A stretch of 64,000 nucleotides of DNA from Massilia sp. 9096 (GCF_000745265.1 NZ_JQNN01000001.1:2480001-2544000), one strand, 5' to 3'. Shown: positions 10,627-19,921, counted from the stretch's first letter. The notes: generated by a model not told the origin, from the letters alone. A program made the numbers and translations.

Positions 10627-11007
10627 TCAACTCAGGCCATGCCGGTCGAGCGTGGCCTTCAACTCTTCCTTGAAGACGCTGTAGTCGACCGGTTTCTGGA
10701 TGTAGTCGATCGCGCCGACCTCGCGCGCGCGCGCGCGGTCGGCCGGCAGGCCCGAGCCCGACAGGATGATCGCCGGGACGCGCGCGCCACCGTCGGCGTT
10801 CAGGCGCTCGAGCAATTCGAAGCCGTCCACGCGCGGCATCTTGATGTCCACCAGCAGCAGGTCGAAGGCGTCGTCCTTGGCCTTGTCATAGGCTTCTTCG
10901 CCGTCACGGGCGACGACGATGCGGTAGCCGGCGCCATAACCTTCCAGCGCCATGCGCGTCAGCATCAGGTCGATGCCGAGATCGTCGACCAGCAGAATTT
11001 TTTTCAT
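10627..11007 (-). CDS. Single-domain response regulator (CheY-like)
   Basis: A 126-residue receiver domain with no output domain. The acidic pair is Asp8-Asp9, the phosphoacceptor Asp54 (LLVDIKMP), the switch Ser83 (LSGSG) and the conserved Lys105 (QKPV). No kinase gene adjoins it, so its partner cannot be named. It may relay phosphate or act by protein binding. It lies tail-to-tail with the SBF-like gene. Confidence 0.9.
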   Translation of the reverse strand: MKKILLVDDLGIDLMLTRMALEGYGAGYRIVVARDGEEAYDKAKDDAFDLLLVDIKMPRVDGFELLERLNADGGARVPAIILSGSGLPADRARAREVGAIDYIQKPVDYSVFKEELKATLDRHGLS

Positions 11008-11118
11008 GGATCATCCTAACACGCTATTGATGGCGATGAAATTTTCAATAGTGCCGAGCAACATTTCACACTTGCGTGTTCCTGCACCTGCTTCCCCGGT
11101 GCACGCTTGCTCATCGCT

Positions 11119-11147
11119 TTGACGGCCAAAATTGCCGATGATATAGT
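11119..11147 (+). promoter_or_regulatory. Sigma-70 promoter of the GH30 operon
   Basis: TTGACG (11119-11124), a 17-bp spacer and TATAGT (11142-11147) make a near-consensus promoter. Transcription would start near 11154, just upstream of the LacI-type operator at 11160. Confidence 0.7.
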
Positions 11148-11159
11148 AAAAATAGAAAA

Positions 11160-11175
11160 TTGGTAACGTTTCCAA
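11160..11175 (+). promoter_or_regulatory. LacI-family operator upstream of the GH30 pair
   Basis: TTGGTAACGTTTCCAA is a one-mismatch version of the perfect palindrome at 14397-14412. The central CG flanked by AAC/GTT is typical of LacI/GalR-family operators. It overlaps the predicted initial transcribed region, which suggests repression by blocking. No lacI-type gene is present in the window. Confidence 0.8.
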
Positions 11176-11227
11176 TCCGGCGCGGCCCTCGCGCCGACGT
11201 CACCATTCACGACAAGAAAGGCAGAAC

Positions 11228-12757
11228 ATGGAGACAACGAGACGACAGGCGATGCGGCTGCTGGCTGCGGCCGGCATGGGCGTCACCGCGCTCGCGCGCA
11301 ATGCGCAGGCGGCGCAGGCGCGCGCGGCGGGTGCGCCCGCGGATGCCGCCGCACAGGGCAAGGCCGCGGGCAAGCTCACCTGGCAAGTGTTCACCACGGC
11401 CGACGGCGCCGGCGAACGCTTCGCGCCGCGCCCCCTGCCCGCGCTGGCCGCGGCCAACCAGCCGGTCGAAACCGACATCTCGGTGTTCGTCGACACGCGC
11501 CACCAGTTCCAGACCGTGTTCGGCTTCGGCGGCGCGGTCACCGACGCCGTCGCCGAGGTCTACGCCAAGCTGACACCGGCGGCGCAGAAAGCCTTCCTGA
11601 GCGCCTACTACGATCCGCGCCAGGGTATCGGCTACAACGTCGCGCGCATCAGCATCCACAGCTCGGACTTCGGCAGCGGCAGCTTCACTTATGTGAAAGA
11701 CGGCGACCGCTCGCTCGACTCGTTCAGCATCGAGCACGACATGACATATCGCGTGCCGCTGCTGCGCCAGATCCTCGCGCTGGGCGCGGCGCAGCACAAC
11801 GCGGTGCGGGTGTTCGCCAGCCCGTGGAGCGCCCCGGCCTGGATGAAGACCAACAACAGCATGCTGCAAGGCGGCAGCCTGCTGCCCGAGTACCGCGACA
11901 CCTGGGCCCAGTACGTGGTGCGCTTCGTGAAGGCCTACGAAAAGACCGGCATCCCGATCTGGGGCATGACGGTGCAGAACGAGCCGATGGCCAAGCAGCC
12001 CTGGGACTCGATGATCTACACGGCCGAGGAAGAGACACGCTACCTGGCCGACCACCTCGGCCCTGCCCTCGCCAAGGCCGGCCTGGGCGACAAGAAGATC
12101 ATGGTCTGGGACCACAACCGCGACCTGCTGCCGCAGCGCGCCAACCACCTGCTGTCCGACCCGAAAGCGCGCAAGTACGTCTGGGGCGTCGGCTATCACT
12201 GGTACGAGACCTGGGCCGGCGGCGAGCCGATGCACCGCAACGTCGCCGCCGTGCACGAAGCCTGGCCCGACGTGAACCTCCTGATGACCGAAGGCTGCAT
12301 CGAGAAATTCGACCCGGCCAAGCTCCAGCTCTGGGCCAACGGCGAGCGCTACGGCAGCCAGATGATCGCCGACCTGAACGCCGGCGCGGTCGGCTGGGTC
12401 GACTGGAACATCCTGCTCGACAGCCGCGGCGGGCCGAACCACAAGAACAACTTCTGCTTCGCACCCATCCACGCCAGCGACGACGGCCAGCTGGTGTTCA
12501 CGCCGATTTATGCCTACGTCGGCCACTTCAGCCGCTACATCCGCCCGCAGGCGCGGCGCGTGAACGCCACCGCCAGCCGCAGCGTGCTCGAGACGACCGC
12601 CTTCCGCAACCTCGACGGCAGCCTGGCCGTGGTGGTGATGAACAAGACCAACCAGGCGCAGCGCTACCGCCTGTTCGTCGACGAGCGCGAAGTCGCGGTC
12701 GACATCCCGGCGCACGCGATCCAGACCGTGCTGGGTTCGCCGGCGGGCGCCGCATGA
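11228..12757 (+). CDS. GH30 family glycoside hydrolase (glucosylceramidase/beta-1,6-glucanase type), Tat-exported
   Basis: A 509-residue enzyme. The N-terminus TTRRQAMRLLAAAG is a twin-arginine signal, so it is exported folded. The catalytic barrel of GH30 runs from about residue 80 to 440, followed by the small beta domain typical of the family. Glu252 in TVQNEP is the expected acid/base and Glu355 in LMTEGC the nucleophile. GH30 enzymes retain configuration and act on beta-glucosidic bonds such as beta-1,6-glucan or glucosylceramide; the exact substrate cannot be read from sequence. Its stop overlaps the start of the second GH30 gene (ATGA). Confidence 0.88.
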   Translation: METTRRQAMRLLAAAGMGVTALARNAQAAQARAAGAPADAAAQGKAAGKLTWQVFTTADGAGERFAPRPLPALAAANQPVETDISVFVDTRHQFQTVFGFGGAVTDAVAEVYAKLTPAAQKAFLSAYYDPRQGIGYNVARISIHSSDFGSGSFTYVKDGDRSLDSFSIEHDMTYRVPLLRQILALGAAQHNAVRVFASPWSAPAWMKTNNSMLQGGSLLPEYRDTWAQYVVRFVKAYEKTGIPIWGMTVQNEPMAKQPWDSMIYTAEEETRYLADHLGPALAKAGLGDKKIMVWDHNRDLLPQRANHLLSDPKARKYVWGVGYHWYETWAGGEPMHRNVAAVHEAWPDVNLLMTEGCIEKFDPAKLQLWANGERYGSQMIADLNAGAVGWVDWNILLDSRGGPNHKNNFCFAPIHASDDGQLVFTPIYAYVGHFSRYIRPQARRVNATASRSVLETTAFRNLDGSLAVVVMNKTNQAQRYRLFVDEREVAVDIPAHAIQTVLGSPAGAA

Positions 12758-14262
12758 AGGGCCTGGTGAAGCGGATCTTGCCGCGGCCGGCGCTGGCGCA
12801 GCTGGCGCACGGCGCGGCCATGCTGTGCCTGGCGATGGCCGGCGCCGTTCATGGCGCAGCCGATGCTGCGAATGCCGCCGACGCGGCCCAGGTCTGGGTC
12901 ACCACCGGCGACCAGAAGCAGCTGATGGCGCACGGGAGCGACGTCGCCTTCGACAAGTCGACCGCTTCGGCGCGGCCGGCCGGCGCGAACATCGACATCG
13001 TCGAAGCCAGGCGCTACCAGGCCATCGTCGGCTTCGGCGCGGCGCTGACCGATGCGTCGGCGATGCTCATCCAGGACAAGCTGTCGCCGGCGCAGCGCGC
13101 GGCCCTGCTGCGGGAGCTGTTCGGACGCCAGGGCGAAGGCCTCGGCCTGTCGTTCACGCGCTTGACCATCGGCGCGTCCGACTTTTCGACCGTCGACTAC
13201 AGCTTCGACGACGTGCCGGCCGGCCAGAGCGACCCGCAGCTGGCGCACTTCTCGATCGCGCCGAACCGCGCCGACGTGCTGCCGGTCGTGAAGGCGGCGC
13301 GCGCCGTCAATCCGGCGCTGGCGGTAATGGCGTCGCCCTGGAGCGCGCCGGCCTGGATGAAGACCACCGGCAGCCTGGTCAAGGGCCACCTCAAGCCGGA
13401 CGCCTACGGCCCGTTCGCGCAGTACCTGTTGCGCTACGTGCAGGCCTACAAGGCCGAAGGCGTGCCGATCTTCGCGCTGACGCTGCAGAACGAGCCGAAC
13501 TTCGAGCCCGACAACTACCCCGGCATGCGCGTCGATCCGGACGAGCGCGCCGCCTTCATCGGCACTTACCTCGGCCCTGCGCTCGAAGGTAGCGGCGTCA
13601 AGATCTTCGACTGGGACCACAACTGGGACCACCCCGAGATGCCGCTGCAGACGCTGGCCGACCCGAAGGCCGCGCGCTATATCGACGCGGTGGCCTGGCA
13701 CTGCTACGGCGGCAAGCCGGACGTCCAGTCGCGCGTGCACGACGCGGACCCGGGCAAGGACGTCTACCTGACCGAGTGCTCGGGCGGCGACTGGGCGCCC
13801 GGCTGGGCCAAGCAGCTGCAGTTCTTCACCGGCACCCTGCTGATCGACGGCACCCGCAACTGGGCGCGCGGCGTGCTGTTCTGGAACCTCGCGCTGGACG
13901 AGAACAAGGGTCCGCACCTGGGCGGCTGCGGCACCTGCCGCGGCGTGGTCACGATCGATTCGCGCAGCGGCCAGGTCACGCGCAATCCCGAGTGGTACGC
14001 GCTGGCGCACGTGAGCCGCTTCGTGCGCCCCGGCGCGCAGCGCATCGCGTCCAACGACGTCGACGGTGTGAAGAACGTCGTGTTCCGCAATGCGGACGAC
14101 GGCTCGCGCGTGCTGGTGCTGGCCAACCCCGGCCCTGCGGCGCGCAACTTGCGCGTGCGCGACGGCGCCCGCAGCTTCCGGGCCAGCGTGCCGGCCGACG
14201 CCGTGGCCACCTACGTCTGGGCCGGCGCGCCCGGTTCACCCGGCGCACCCCATTCACCCTAG
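12754..14262 (+). CDS. GH30 family glycoside hydrolase (second paralogue)
   Basis: A 502-residue paralogue of the preceding enzyme, translationally coupled to it. It carries a Sec-type signal (AAMLCLAMAGAVHGA, after a longish basic N-region). The barrel shares VGFGAALTDASA and SPWSAPAWMKT with its neighbour. Glu247 in TLQNEP is the expected acid/base and Glu341 in YLTECSGG the nucleophile. Two differently exported GH30 enzymes in one operon suggest successive steps on one beta-glucan, for example endo- and exo-cleavage. That division of labour is inference. Confidence 0.88.
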   Translation: MKGLVKRILPRPALAQLAHGAAMLCLAMAGAVHGAADAANAADAAQVWVTTGDQKQLMAHGSDVAFDKSTASARPAGANIDIVEARRYQAIVGFGAALTDASAMLIQDKLSPAQRAALLRELFGRQGEGLGLSFTRLTIGASDFSTVDYSFDDVPAGQSDPQLAHFSIAPNRADVLPVVKAARAVNPALAVMASPWSAPAWMKTTGSLVKGHLKPDAYGPFAQYLLRYVQAYKAEGVPIFALTLQNEPNFEPDNYPGMRVDPDERAAFIGTYLGPALEGSGVKIFDWDHNWDHPEMPLQTLADPKAARYIDAVAWHCYGGKPDVQSRVHDADPGKDVYLTECSGGDWAPGWAKQLQFFTGTLLIDGTRNWARGVLFWNLALDENKGPHLGGCGTCRGVVTIDSRSGQVTRNPEWYALAHVSRFVRPGAQRIASNDVDGVKNVVFRNADDGSRVLVLANPGPAARNLRVRDGARSFRASVPADAVATYVWAGAPGSPGAPHSP

Positions 14263-14353
14263 GCGGCCGCGCCTGCGGCGACCTGCGACAGCGCCGGGCC
14301 AAACCAGCGCTGTCGCCTCTCGAAACCTGTCGCGCACAGTTAACGCATGTCAA

Positions 14354-14383
14354 TTGACATATAAAAACTATCAGTGCTAGACT
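14354..14383 (+). promoter_or_regulatory. Extended -10 sigma-70 promoter of the second TonB-dependent receptor
   Basis: TTGACA (14354-14359), an 18-bp spacer and TAGACT (14378-14383), with a TG at 14375-14376 forming an extended -10. Predicted transcription starts near 14390, immediately before the operator. Confidence 0.7.
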
Positions 14384-14396
14384 CGTAATAGCTTCT

Positions 14397-14412
14397 TTGG
14401 AAACGTTTCCAA
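14397..14412 (+). promoter_or_regulatory. Perfect LacI-family operator
   Basis: TTGGAAACGTTTCCAA is a perfect 16-bp palindrome of LacI/GalR type. It is placed just downstream of the predicted start site, the same arrangement as at 11160-11175, so the receptor and the two GH30 enzymes very probably form one regulon. Confidence 0.85.
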
Positions 14413-14499
14413 TACCGATTTCCAAGCGAATGTGCGGCGCCAGCCGGTTTCCGATGGCCAAGCGACCGCACGAAAAACGATAACAAGTCAGGGAGACTC

Positions 14500-17292
14500 A
14501 TGCATCACATCCACCACGCCCAGCGCCAGCCGCTGCGGCTGAAACCACTCGTCGCGGCTCTGTCCGGCCTGCTGTGCGTCATCAGCGCACACGCCCAGAC
14601 CCAGGCCGGCGACACCACGCAGTCGACCACGCAGTCGACCAGCATGAACACCGTGACCGTGTCCGGCGTGCGCCACTCGATCGAGACCTCGACCGCGACC
14701 AAGCGCGATGCCGACGACATCCTCGAGGCCGTGTCTGCCGAGGACATCGGCAAGCTGCCCGACGTGTCGATCGCCGAATCGATCTCGCGCCTGCCTGGCG
14801 TGGCCGCGCAAAACGTCAACGGCCGCGCGCAGGTGATCTCGATCCGCGGCCTGTCGCCGGACTTCGCCGGCACCGTGCTCAACGGCCGCGAGCAGACCAG
14901 CACCGGCGTGAACCGCGGCGTCGAGTTCGACCAGTACCCGGCCGAGCTGATGTCGAGCGTGGTGGTCTACAAGACCCCGGACGCCACCCTGCTCGGCCAG
15001 GGCATCTCCGGCACCGTCGACCTGCGCACCGTGCGTCCCTTGACCGTCGACGGCCGCAAGATCGCGGTGAACGTACGCGGCGAGAAGAACTCGCTCGGTT
15101 CGCTCAACAACGGCTACGGCGACACGGGCGACCGCGGCGGCCGCGGCAGCATCGCCTACATCGACCAGTTCCTGGACAAGACGCTGGGCGTGGCGGTCGG
15201 CTACGCCCACCTGCAGAACCCGGGCCAGGAGCAGCACTACAAGGCCTGGTGGTGGGGCGCGCCAAGCGCGACCTGGTACAACGGCGCGACCGCCCAGGGC
15301 GGCGCCGAAGCCACCGTCCTGTCGCGCAAGGACAAGCGCGACGGCCTGCTGGCCACGGTCGAGTACAAGCCGAATTCGACCCTGCACAGCACGCTCGACG
15401 CCTACTACTCGAAGTTCACCGAGAGCGAAGTCATGCGCGGCATGATGTTCGACTCGAACCCGTACAGCGATGCCCTGCTGTCGGCGCCGGGCGCGACCCC
15501 GGTGCCGCATGCGCTGACCAACCCCGGCTACACCACGGTCAATGGCCAGAGCGTGATCACCAGCGGCACCCTGACCTTCCCGCTGGGCGGCACCCAGCCG
15601 GTCGGCCGCAACGACAAGAACGACCGCAACGACGTGCTGGCCTCGATCGGCTGGAACACCGAAGTCAAGCTGGGCGACTGGCGCGCCATCGCCGACCTGA
15701 GCTACTCGAGCGCCAAGCGCAACGAGCATACCTTCGAGACCTACGCCGGCCCGGCCGCGTCCAGCCTGGGCTTCAACATTCCGCTCAATCCGGGCTTCGC
15801 CACCTTCACGCCGGGCTTCGACACGACGGATCCGAATACCATGCAGCTGGGCGACCCGGGCGCCTGGAGCCACGACGGCCGCAGCGCCTTCACCGAGCAG
15901 TACGACAAGATCCGCGCGATCAACCTGCACGCCAAGCACAGCCTGGGCTGGATCTTCCGCCAGCTCGACGCCGGCGTGAATTTCTCGGCGCGCGACAAGA
16001 CCCAGAACATGATCGTCTACTTCGCCGATCTGAAGAATGGCGCGACGCGCCAGGCGATCGATCCCGGCTACGCGATGAGCCCGACCTCGCTCGGCTTCGT
16101 CGGCATCCCGGGCGTGTTGAGCTACGACGTCGACCAGGTCGCCAACCAGTACTACACGATGACGCAGAACATGTCGGGCGGCCCGGGCGGCGACTACTCG
16201 CACGACTTCGGCGTCCACGAGCGCATCACCACCGGCTACGCCAAGGCCAACTTCGAGACCGAGGTCGCCAGCCTCCCGGTGCACGGCAACATGGGCTTCC
16301 AGTACATCCACACCAACCAGTACTCGAACGCCTACGCCTTCACGGCGAATGCGAACGCACCGACCGGCACCATCGAGCAAGGCGCCAGCTACAACAACTT
16401 CCTGCCGAGCCTGAACGTCATCACCGACCTGCCGAACGACACCTTCCTGCGTCTCGGCCTGGCCCGGACGCTGGCGCGTCCGCGCATCGACGACATGAAC
16501 GCCACCTACTCGGCCGGCGTCTCGCCGACCACGCGCCTGTGGGGCGGCGGCGGCGGCAACCCGAAGCTGCGCCCGTGGCGCGCCAACGGCGCCGACCTGT
16601 CGCTGGAAAAGTACTGGGGCACGCGCAGCTACCTGGCCGGCGCCGTGTTCTACAAGAAGCTGCTGACCTACGTCTACCAGCAGACCATCGACTATGATTT
16701 CACGGGCTACGTCAACCCGACCCCGGCCACGGTCCCGCTCAGCAACATGGGCACCTACTCGACCCAGGCCAACGGCACCGGCGGCAACCTGCGCGGCATC
16801 GAAGTGTCGGGCGCGCTGGACGCCGGCCTGGTCCACCCGGTCCTGGACGGCTTCGGCACCCAGTTCTCGTACTCGTACACCGACACCTCGATCCAGGTGC
16901 AGGGCCCGGGTTCGGACAAGACCCCGATGTGGGCCACGCTGCCGGGCCTGTCGAAGAACGTGGCCAGCCTGACCTTCTATTACGAGAAGGCCGGCTTCTC
17001 GGCGCGCATCAACGACCGCTACCGCTCGAGCTTCCGCGGCGAATACGCCTCGCTGTTCGGCGCCACCTCGGTGCTGCGCAACCTGGGCATGAACACGATC
17101 GACCTGCAGCTCGGCTACGAACTGCAGGACGGTCCGGCCAAGGGCCTGGCGATCTCGTTCCAGGTGGTCAACCTGAAGAACGCGCCGGACCGCAACGTGC
17201 AGGACGGTACGGGCTTCGGCGGGGTGACCGCGCCGCAGCAGTACGACCGTTATGGGCGCCAGTTCCTGCTGGGGCTGAGCTACAAGCTGTGA
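14500..17292 (+). CDS. TonB-dependent receptor, Xanthomonas/Caulobacter (TIGR01782-like) type, for oligosaccharide uptake
   Basis: A 930-residue outer-membrane receptor. The signal peptide covers about residues 1-32 (ending ISAHA). A TonB-box-like MNTVTVSGVR lies at 49-58. The plug has the signature of the large Xanthomonas/Caulobacter subfamily (DILEAVSAEDIGKLPDVS, SIRGLSPDFAG, GISGTVDLRT), and the barrel ends GLSYKL. Members next to glycoside hydrolases usually import oligosaccharides. The shared operator with the GH30 operon supports uptake of beta-gluco-oligosaccharides released by those enzymes. A strong terminator follows. Confidence 0.9.
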   Translation: MHHIHHAQRQPLRLKPLVAALSGLLCVISAHAQTQAGDTTQSTTQSTSMNTVTVSGVRHSIETSTATKRDADDILEAVSAEDIGKLPDVSIAESISRLPGVAAQNVNGRAQVISIRGLSPDFAGTVLNGREQTSTGVNRGVEFDQYPAELMSSVVVYKTPDATLLGQGISGTVDLRTVRPLTVDGRKIAVNVRGEKNSLGSLNNGYGDTGDRGGRGSIAYIDQFLDKTLGVAVGYAHLQNPGQEQHYKAWWWGAPSATWYNGATAQGGAEATVLSRKDKRDGLLATVEYKPNSTLHSTLDAYYSKFTESEVMRGMMFDSNPYSDALLSAPGATPVPHALTNPGYTTVNGQSVITSGTLTFPLGGTQPVGRNDKNDRNDVLASIGWNTEVKLGDWRAIADLSYSSAKRNEHTFETYAGPAASSLGFNIPLNPGFATFTPGFDTTDPNTMQLGDPGAWSHDGRSAFTEQYDKIRAINLHAKHSLGWIFRQLDAGVNFSARDKTQNMIVYFADLKNGATRQAIDPGYAMSPTSLGFVGIPGVLSYDVDQVANQYYTMTQNMSGGPGGDYSHDFGVHERITTGYAKANFETEVASLPVHGNMGFQYIHTNQYSNAYAFTANANAPTGTIEQGASYNNFLPSLNVITDLPNDTFLRLGLARTLARPRIDDMNATYSAGVSPTTRLWGGGGGNPKLRPWRANGADLSLEKYWGTRSYLAGAVFYKKLLTYVYQQTIDYDFTGYVNPTPATVPLSNMGTYSTQANGTGGNLRGIEVSGALDAGLVHPVLDGFGTQFSYSYTDTSIQVQGPGSDKTPMWATLPGLSKNVASLTFYYEKAGFSARINDRYRSSFRGEYASLFGATSVLRNLGMNTIDLQLGYELQDGPAKGLAISFQVVNLKNAPDRNVQDGTGFGGVTAPQQYDRYGRQFLLGLSYKL

Positions 17293-17309
17293 TGCCGCTT
17301 GCCGGGTGA

Positions 17310-17344
17310 ATGAAAAACGGCCGCTGCATGCGGCCGTTTTTCAT
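17310..17344. terminator. Bidirectional rho-independent terminator
   Basis: A perfect 12-bp stem, AAAAACGGCCGC (17313-17324) and GCGGCCGTTTTT (17330-17341), with a 5-nt loop and three further flanking pairs. The A and T tracts on both sides allow it to end both the receptor transcript and the convergent small gene. Confidence 0.9.
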
Positions 17345-17366
17345 GACACCGCCGGGGCGGCAGGCC

Positions 17367-17612
17367 TTACTTGGTCGGCGCCGCGGCGCCGTTCGCCGGC
17401 GCCGGGGCTGCCGCGGCATTCGCGGCGGCCGCCTTCTTCTTGGCGCTGTGATGGCCGATCGCGCAGCCCACGGCGGCGCCGGCAACGGCATGCTTGCCGG
17501 CGACGTGGCCGGCGACGGCGCCCACCGCCGCGCCCTTGCCGCATCCGGCGTTGGCGACGCCGCCGATCGTCAACAGTGCCGCGGCGATCACGAATTGCAG
17601 TTTCTTGTTCAT
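17367..17612 (-). CDS. Small secreted glycine/alanine-zipper protein
   Basis: An 81-residue protein with a clear Sec signal peptide (cleavage after GVANA, residue 22). A glycine-rich stretch GCGKGAAVGAVAGHVAGKHAVAG resembles the Gly-zipper segments of small periplasmic or outer-membrane-associated proteins. An Ala/Pro tail follows. Two Cys residues (24 and about 50) could form a disulfide. The ribosome binding site AAGGAGGA is strong. Function is unknown. It converges on the TonB-dependent receptor across the shared terminator. Confidence 0.75.
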   Translation of the reverse strand: MNKKLQFVIAAALLTIGGVANAGCGKGAAVGAVAGHVAGKHAVAGAAVGCAIGHHSAKKKAAAANAAAAPAPANGAAAPTK

Positions 17613-17810
17613 GGTGCTCCTCCTTGAGTCGGTGATGTGTTGTAAGAACGATCATGCCACCGGCTCAGGCGGGCCGCGCCGAACCTTACAAGATGGTAAT
17701 GCTCAGCGAGCCCCAAACATGGCGTGCGCGGTCAACGCTTGCCGGTCCGGCACGTTAGCTGCACATGCACGTCCGTTTCGTGTTCACTAGAAGGAAACCA
17801 CGAGGTAACC

Positions 17811-18185
17811 ATGATGAAAAAAGCTTCCGTACTGATCGGCCTGATGATCCTCGCAGCGGCGCCGGTGTTTGCTCAGACCACCACCGTCCCGAACCCGCTC
17901 GCCCCGTCCGGCACGAGCAGCCCGGCCGCTGCCGCCAAGTCGTCCGCCTCGTCCGGCGCATCCGCCACATCCGGGGCATCCGCCAAGGCCAAGAGCGCAC
18001 CGGTCGCCCAGGCTGCCGGCGGCGGCGACGGCAAGGTCTGGGTCAACACGTCCAGCAAGGTCTACCACTGCGAGGGCGACAAGTACTACGGCAAGACCAA
18101 GAAGGGCGAATACCTGAGCGAAGCCGATGCCAAGTCCAAGGGCTTCCATGGCGTGGGCGGCAAGTCCTGCGCTGCAAAATCGTGA
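17811..18185 (+). CDS. Small secreted protein with a C-terminal VYHC...GKxC motif
   Basis: A 124-residue protein. The signal peptide ends APVFA (about residue 22). A Ser/Ala/Lys low-complexity linker follows (about 35-75), then a compact C-terminal domain with [26 protein letters not shown] and GGKSC. I have seen this domain as a conserved hypothetical in betaproteobacteria; its two Cys residues could bind metal or form a disulfide. The ATG at 17811 is chosen for its GAGG site and because the signal peptide begins there. Function is unknown. Confidence 0.75.
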   Translation: MMKKASVLIGLMILAAAPVFAQTTTVPNPLAPSGTSSPAAAAKSSASSGASATSGASAKAKSAPVAQAAGGGDGKVWVNTSSKVYHCEGDKYYGKTKKGEYLSEADAKSKGFHGVGGKSCAAKS

Positions 18186-18307
18186 CCCTGGCGTGATCGT
18201 CGCTTGATCCTCGCGGGCGCATGGCGTCGGCGCCTTTGCCGCGCCATGCGCCCACGGTGATACGATAGCGGCCCGGCGCACCGCAGCGCATCACACCAGA
18301 GGAAGCA

Positions 18308-18535
18308 ATGACCATATTCGCCATGCCCGTATTCGACGCCACTGTCATCTACGAGGGCAAGGAATTGTTCAAGGGGCGGGGCGGCGCCGGCGTGTGGGCC
18401 GAGAAGCTCGCCAAGGAAATCGAGACGCCGGTCACGGTCGAGAAGATCGGCACCGGCTGGGCCTTGTGCGCGCATCTCGATGGCGCCGATTGCCGCTGGG
18501 GCATCCTCGGGCAGCGCCTCAAGCGCCTCGACTAG
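18308..18535 (+). CDS. Conserved hypothetical protein, 75 aa
   Basis: A small soluble protein with no signal peptide or membrane helix that I can assign to no family. It mixes charged and hydrophobic residues in the manner of a real fold (YEGKELFKGRG, EIETPVTVEKIG). The AGAGGAAGC ribosome binding site lies at a normal distance from the ATG. The next gene begins ten bases after its stop, so the two are probably co-transcribed. Confidence 0.65.
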   Translation: MTIFAMPVFDATVIYEGKELFKGRGGAGVWAEKLAKEIETPVTVEKIGTGWALCAHLDGADCRWGILGQRLKRLD

Positions 18536-18545
18536 GGGACCGCAC

Positions 18546-19901
18546 GTGTCGTCCCTGACGGTATCGCGCATCCTGCACGCGGGCTACGTGTTCGACTGCG
18601 AAGGCGTGCGCATCGCCTTCGACACCATCTTCGAAAACCCGTTCAGCCGCAACTTGCACGCCTTCCCGAGCGTGCGTTTCGACGAGGCGGCGATCCGGCG
18701 CCAGCGCTTCGACGCGGTCTTCATCTCGCACTTCCACGACGACCACTGCTCGCTCGACAGCCTCGACCTGCTGGACCGCGCGACACCGCTCTACCTCTAC
18801 TGCATCTTCGACGAATTGTTCGACATGCTGGGCCGGCTCGGCTTCACCGACGTGCAGCGCCTTCATTTGAACGCGCCGGTGCGGATCGGCCCGTTCGAAG
18901 TCACGCCGCGCGAAGCGATGGATGCCGAGGTCGACTCGATGTTCCAGGTCCGCGCCGCCGGCCTGAACGTGCTGAACGTGGTCGATTCCTGGATCGACGA
19001 TGCGACGCTGGCCTGCCTGGTGGCGCAAAAGCCGTGGGACCTGGTGCTGTGGCCGTTCCAGACCATGCGCGAGCTCGAGGTGCTGGCGCCGACCCGCTCC
19101 GAGCCTGCGCCGCCGGCGCTGCCGCAGGAGTGGCTGGACCAGCTGCGCGCGCTGGCGCCGCGCTGCGTCGTGCCGAGTTCCTGCCAGTTCGCGCTCGAAC
19201 CCTGGTCATGGTACAACCGCGCCTTCTTCCCGATCTCGTATGCGCATTTCACGCGCGAGGTGGCGGCGGCGCTGCCGGACGCGCGCGTGGTGCGCCTGGA
19301 CCCGTCGGTGTCGGTGACGCTCGATGCCGCGCTGGGTGCCGAGATGCTGCGCCCGGCGCCGCCGCTGCCGTGGGTGATGCCGGTGGGTCCACAGAACGTC
19401 GACTACGTCTACGAGGGCAATGCGGATGCGCCGCCGACGTCGGAAATCGCGCGCCATTTTCCCGCGCTGACGGCGGCCCAGTGGGCGCGCGTGCTGGACT
19501 TTTGCCGCACCGGCCTGCCCGAGCGCTACGCCGACACCGAAGCGGCGAGCGATTATTTCGAGCGTCCGCGCATCTGGCAATTGTCGATCTACGACCACGC
19601 CGGCGCGTGCACCCGATGGCGCTACCGGCTCGAGGACGGCGCCGCGACGCCCGCCATGGAGGACGACGGCCCGCTCGGCTGGAGCACCGAGGTCCCCGCC
19701 GCCAAGCTGTACGCCGCCCTCGAACTGGGCGAATCCTTGACGTCGATGTACCTGCGCGTCAACGACGCCGAGTTCGATGCCGCGACGGAGCGCGAGCTGG
19801 TGCAGGCCGACGTGATCGACGACCCGCTGATCCGCGCCCTGTTCAGCGAAGGCTTCGGCGCTTACCAGCAAGCCCAGCTGCGGCGGCTGCTGGCGCGCTG
19901 A
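18546..19901 (+). CDS. Metallo-beta-lactamase-fold protein
   Basis: A 451-residue cytosolic protein. The N-terminal 150 residues hold a metallo-beta-lactamase fold with the metal motif SHFHDDH (His62, His64, Asp66, His67). Later segments (about 320-450) do not match a domain I know. The family hydrolyses diverse esters and phosphoesters, so no substrate can be given. The GTG at 18546 is preferred because GGGGA precedes it and the earlier in-frame start overlaps the upstream gene. Confidence 0.75.
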   Translation: MSSLTVSRILHAGYVFDCEGVRIAFDTIFENPFSRNLHAFPSVRFDEAAIRRQRFDAVFISHFHDDHCSLDSLDLLDRATPLYLYCIFDELFDMLGRLGFTDVQRLHLNAPVRIGPFEVTPREAMDAEVDSMFQVRAAGLNVLNVVDSWIDDATLACLVAQKPWDLVLWPFQTMRELEVLAPTRSEPAPPALPQEWLDQLRALAPRCVVPSSCQFALEPWSWYNRAFFPISYAHFTREVAAALPDARVVRLDPSVSVTLDAALGAEMLRPAPPLPWVMPVGPQNVDYVYEGNADAPPTSEIARHFPALTAAQWARVLDFCRTGLPERYADTEAASDYFERPRIWQLSIYDHAGACTRWRYRLEDGAATPAMEDDGPLGWSTEVPAAKLYAALELGESLTSMYLRVNDAEFDAATERELVQADVIDDPLIRALFSEGFGAYQQAQLRRLLAR

Positions 19902-19921
19902 AGCGCCCCGCTGCGGTCAGA

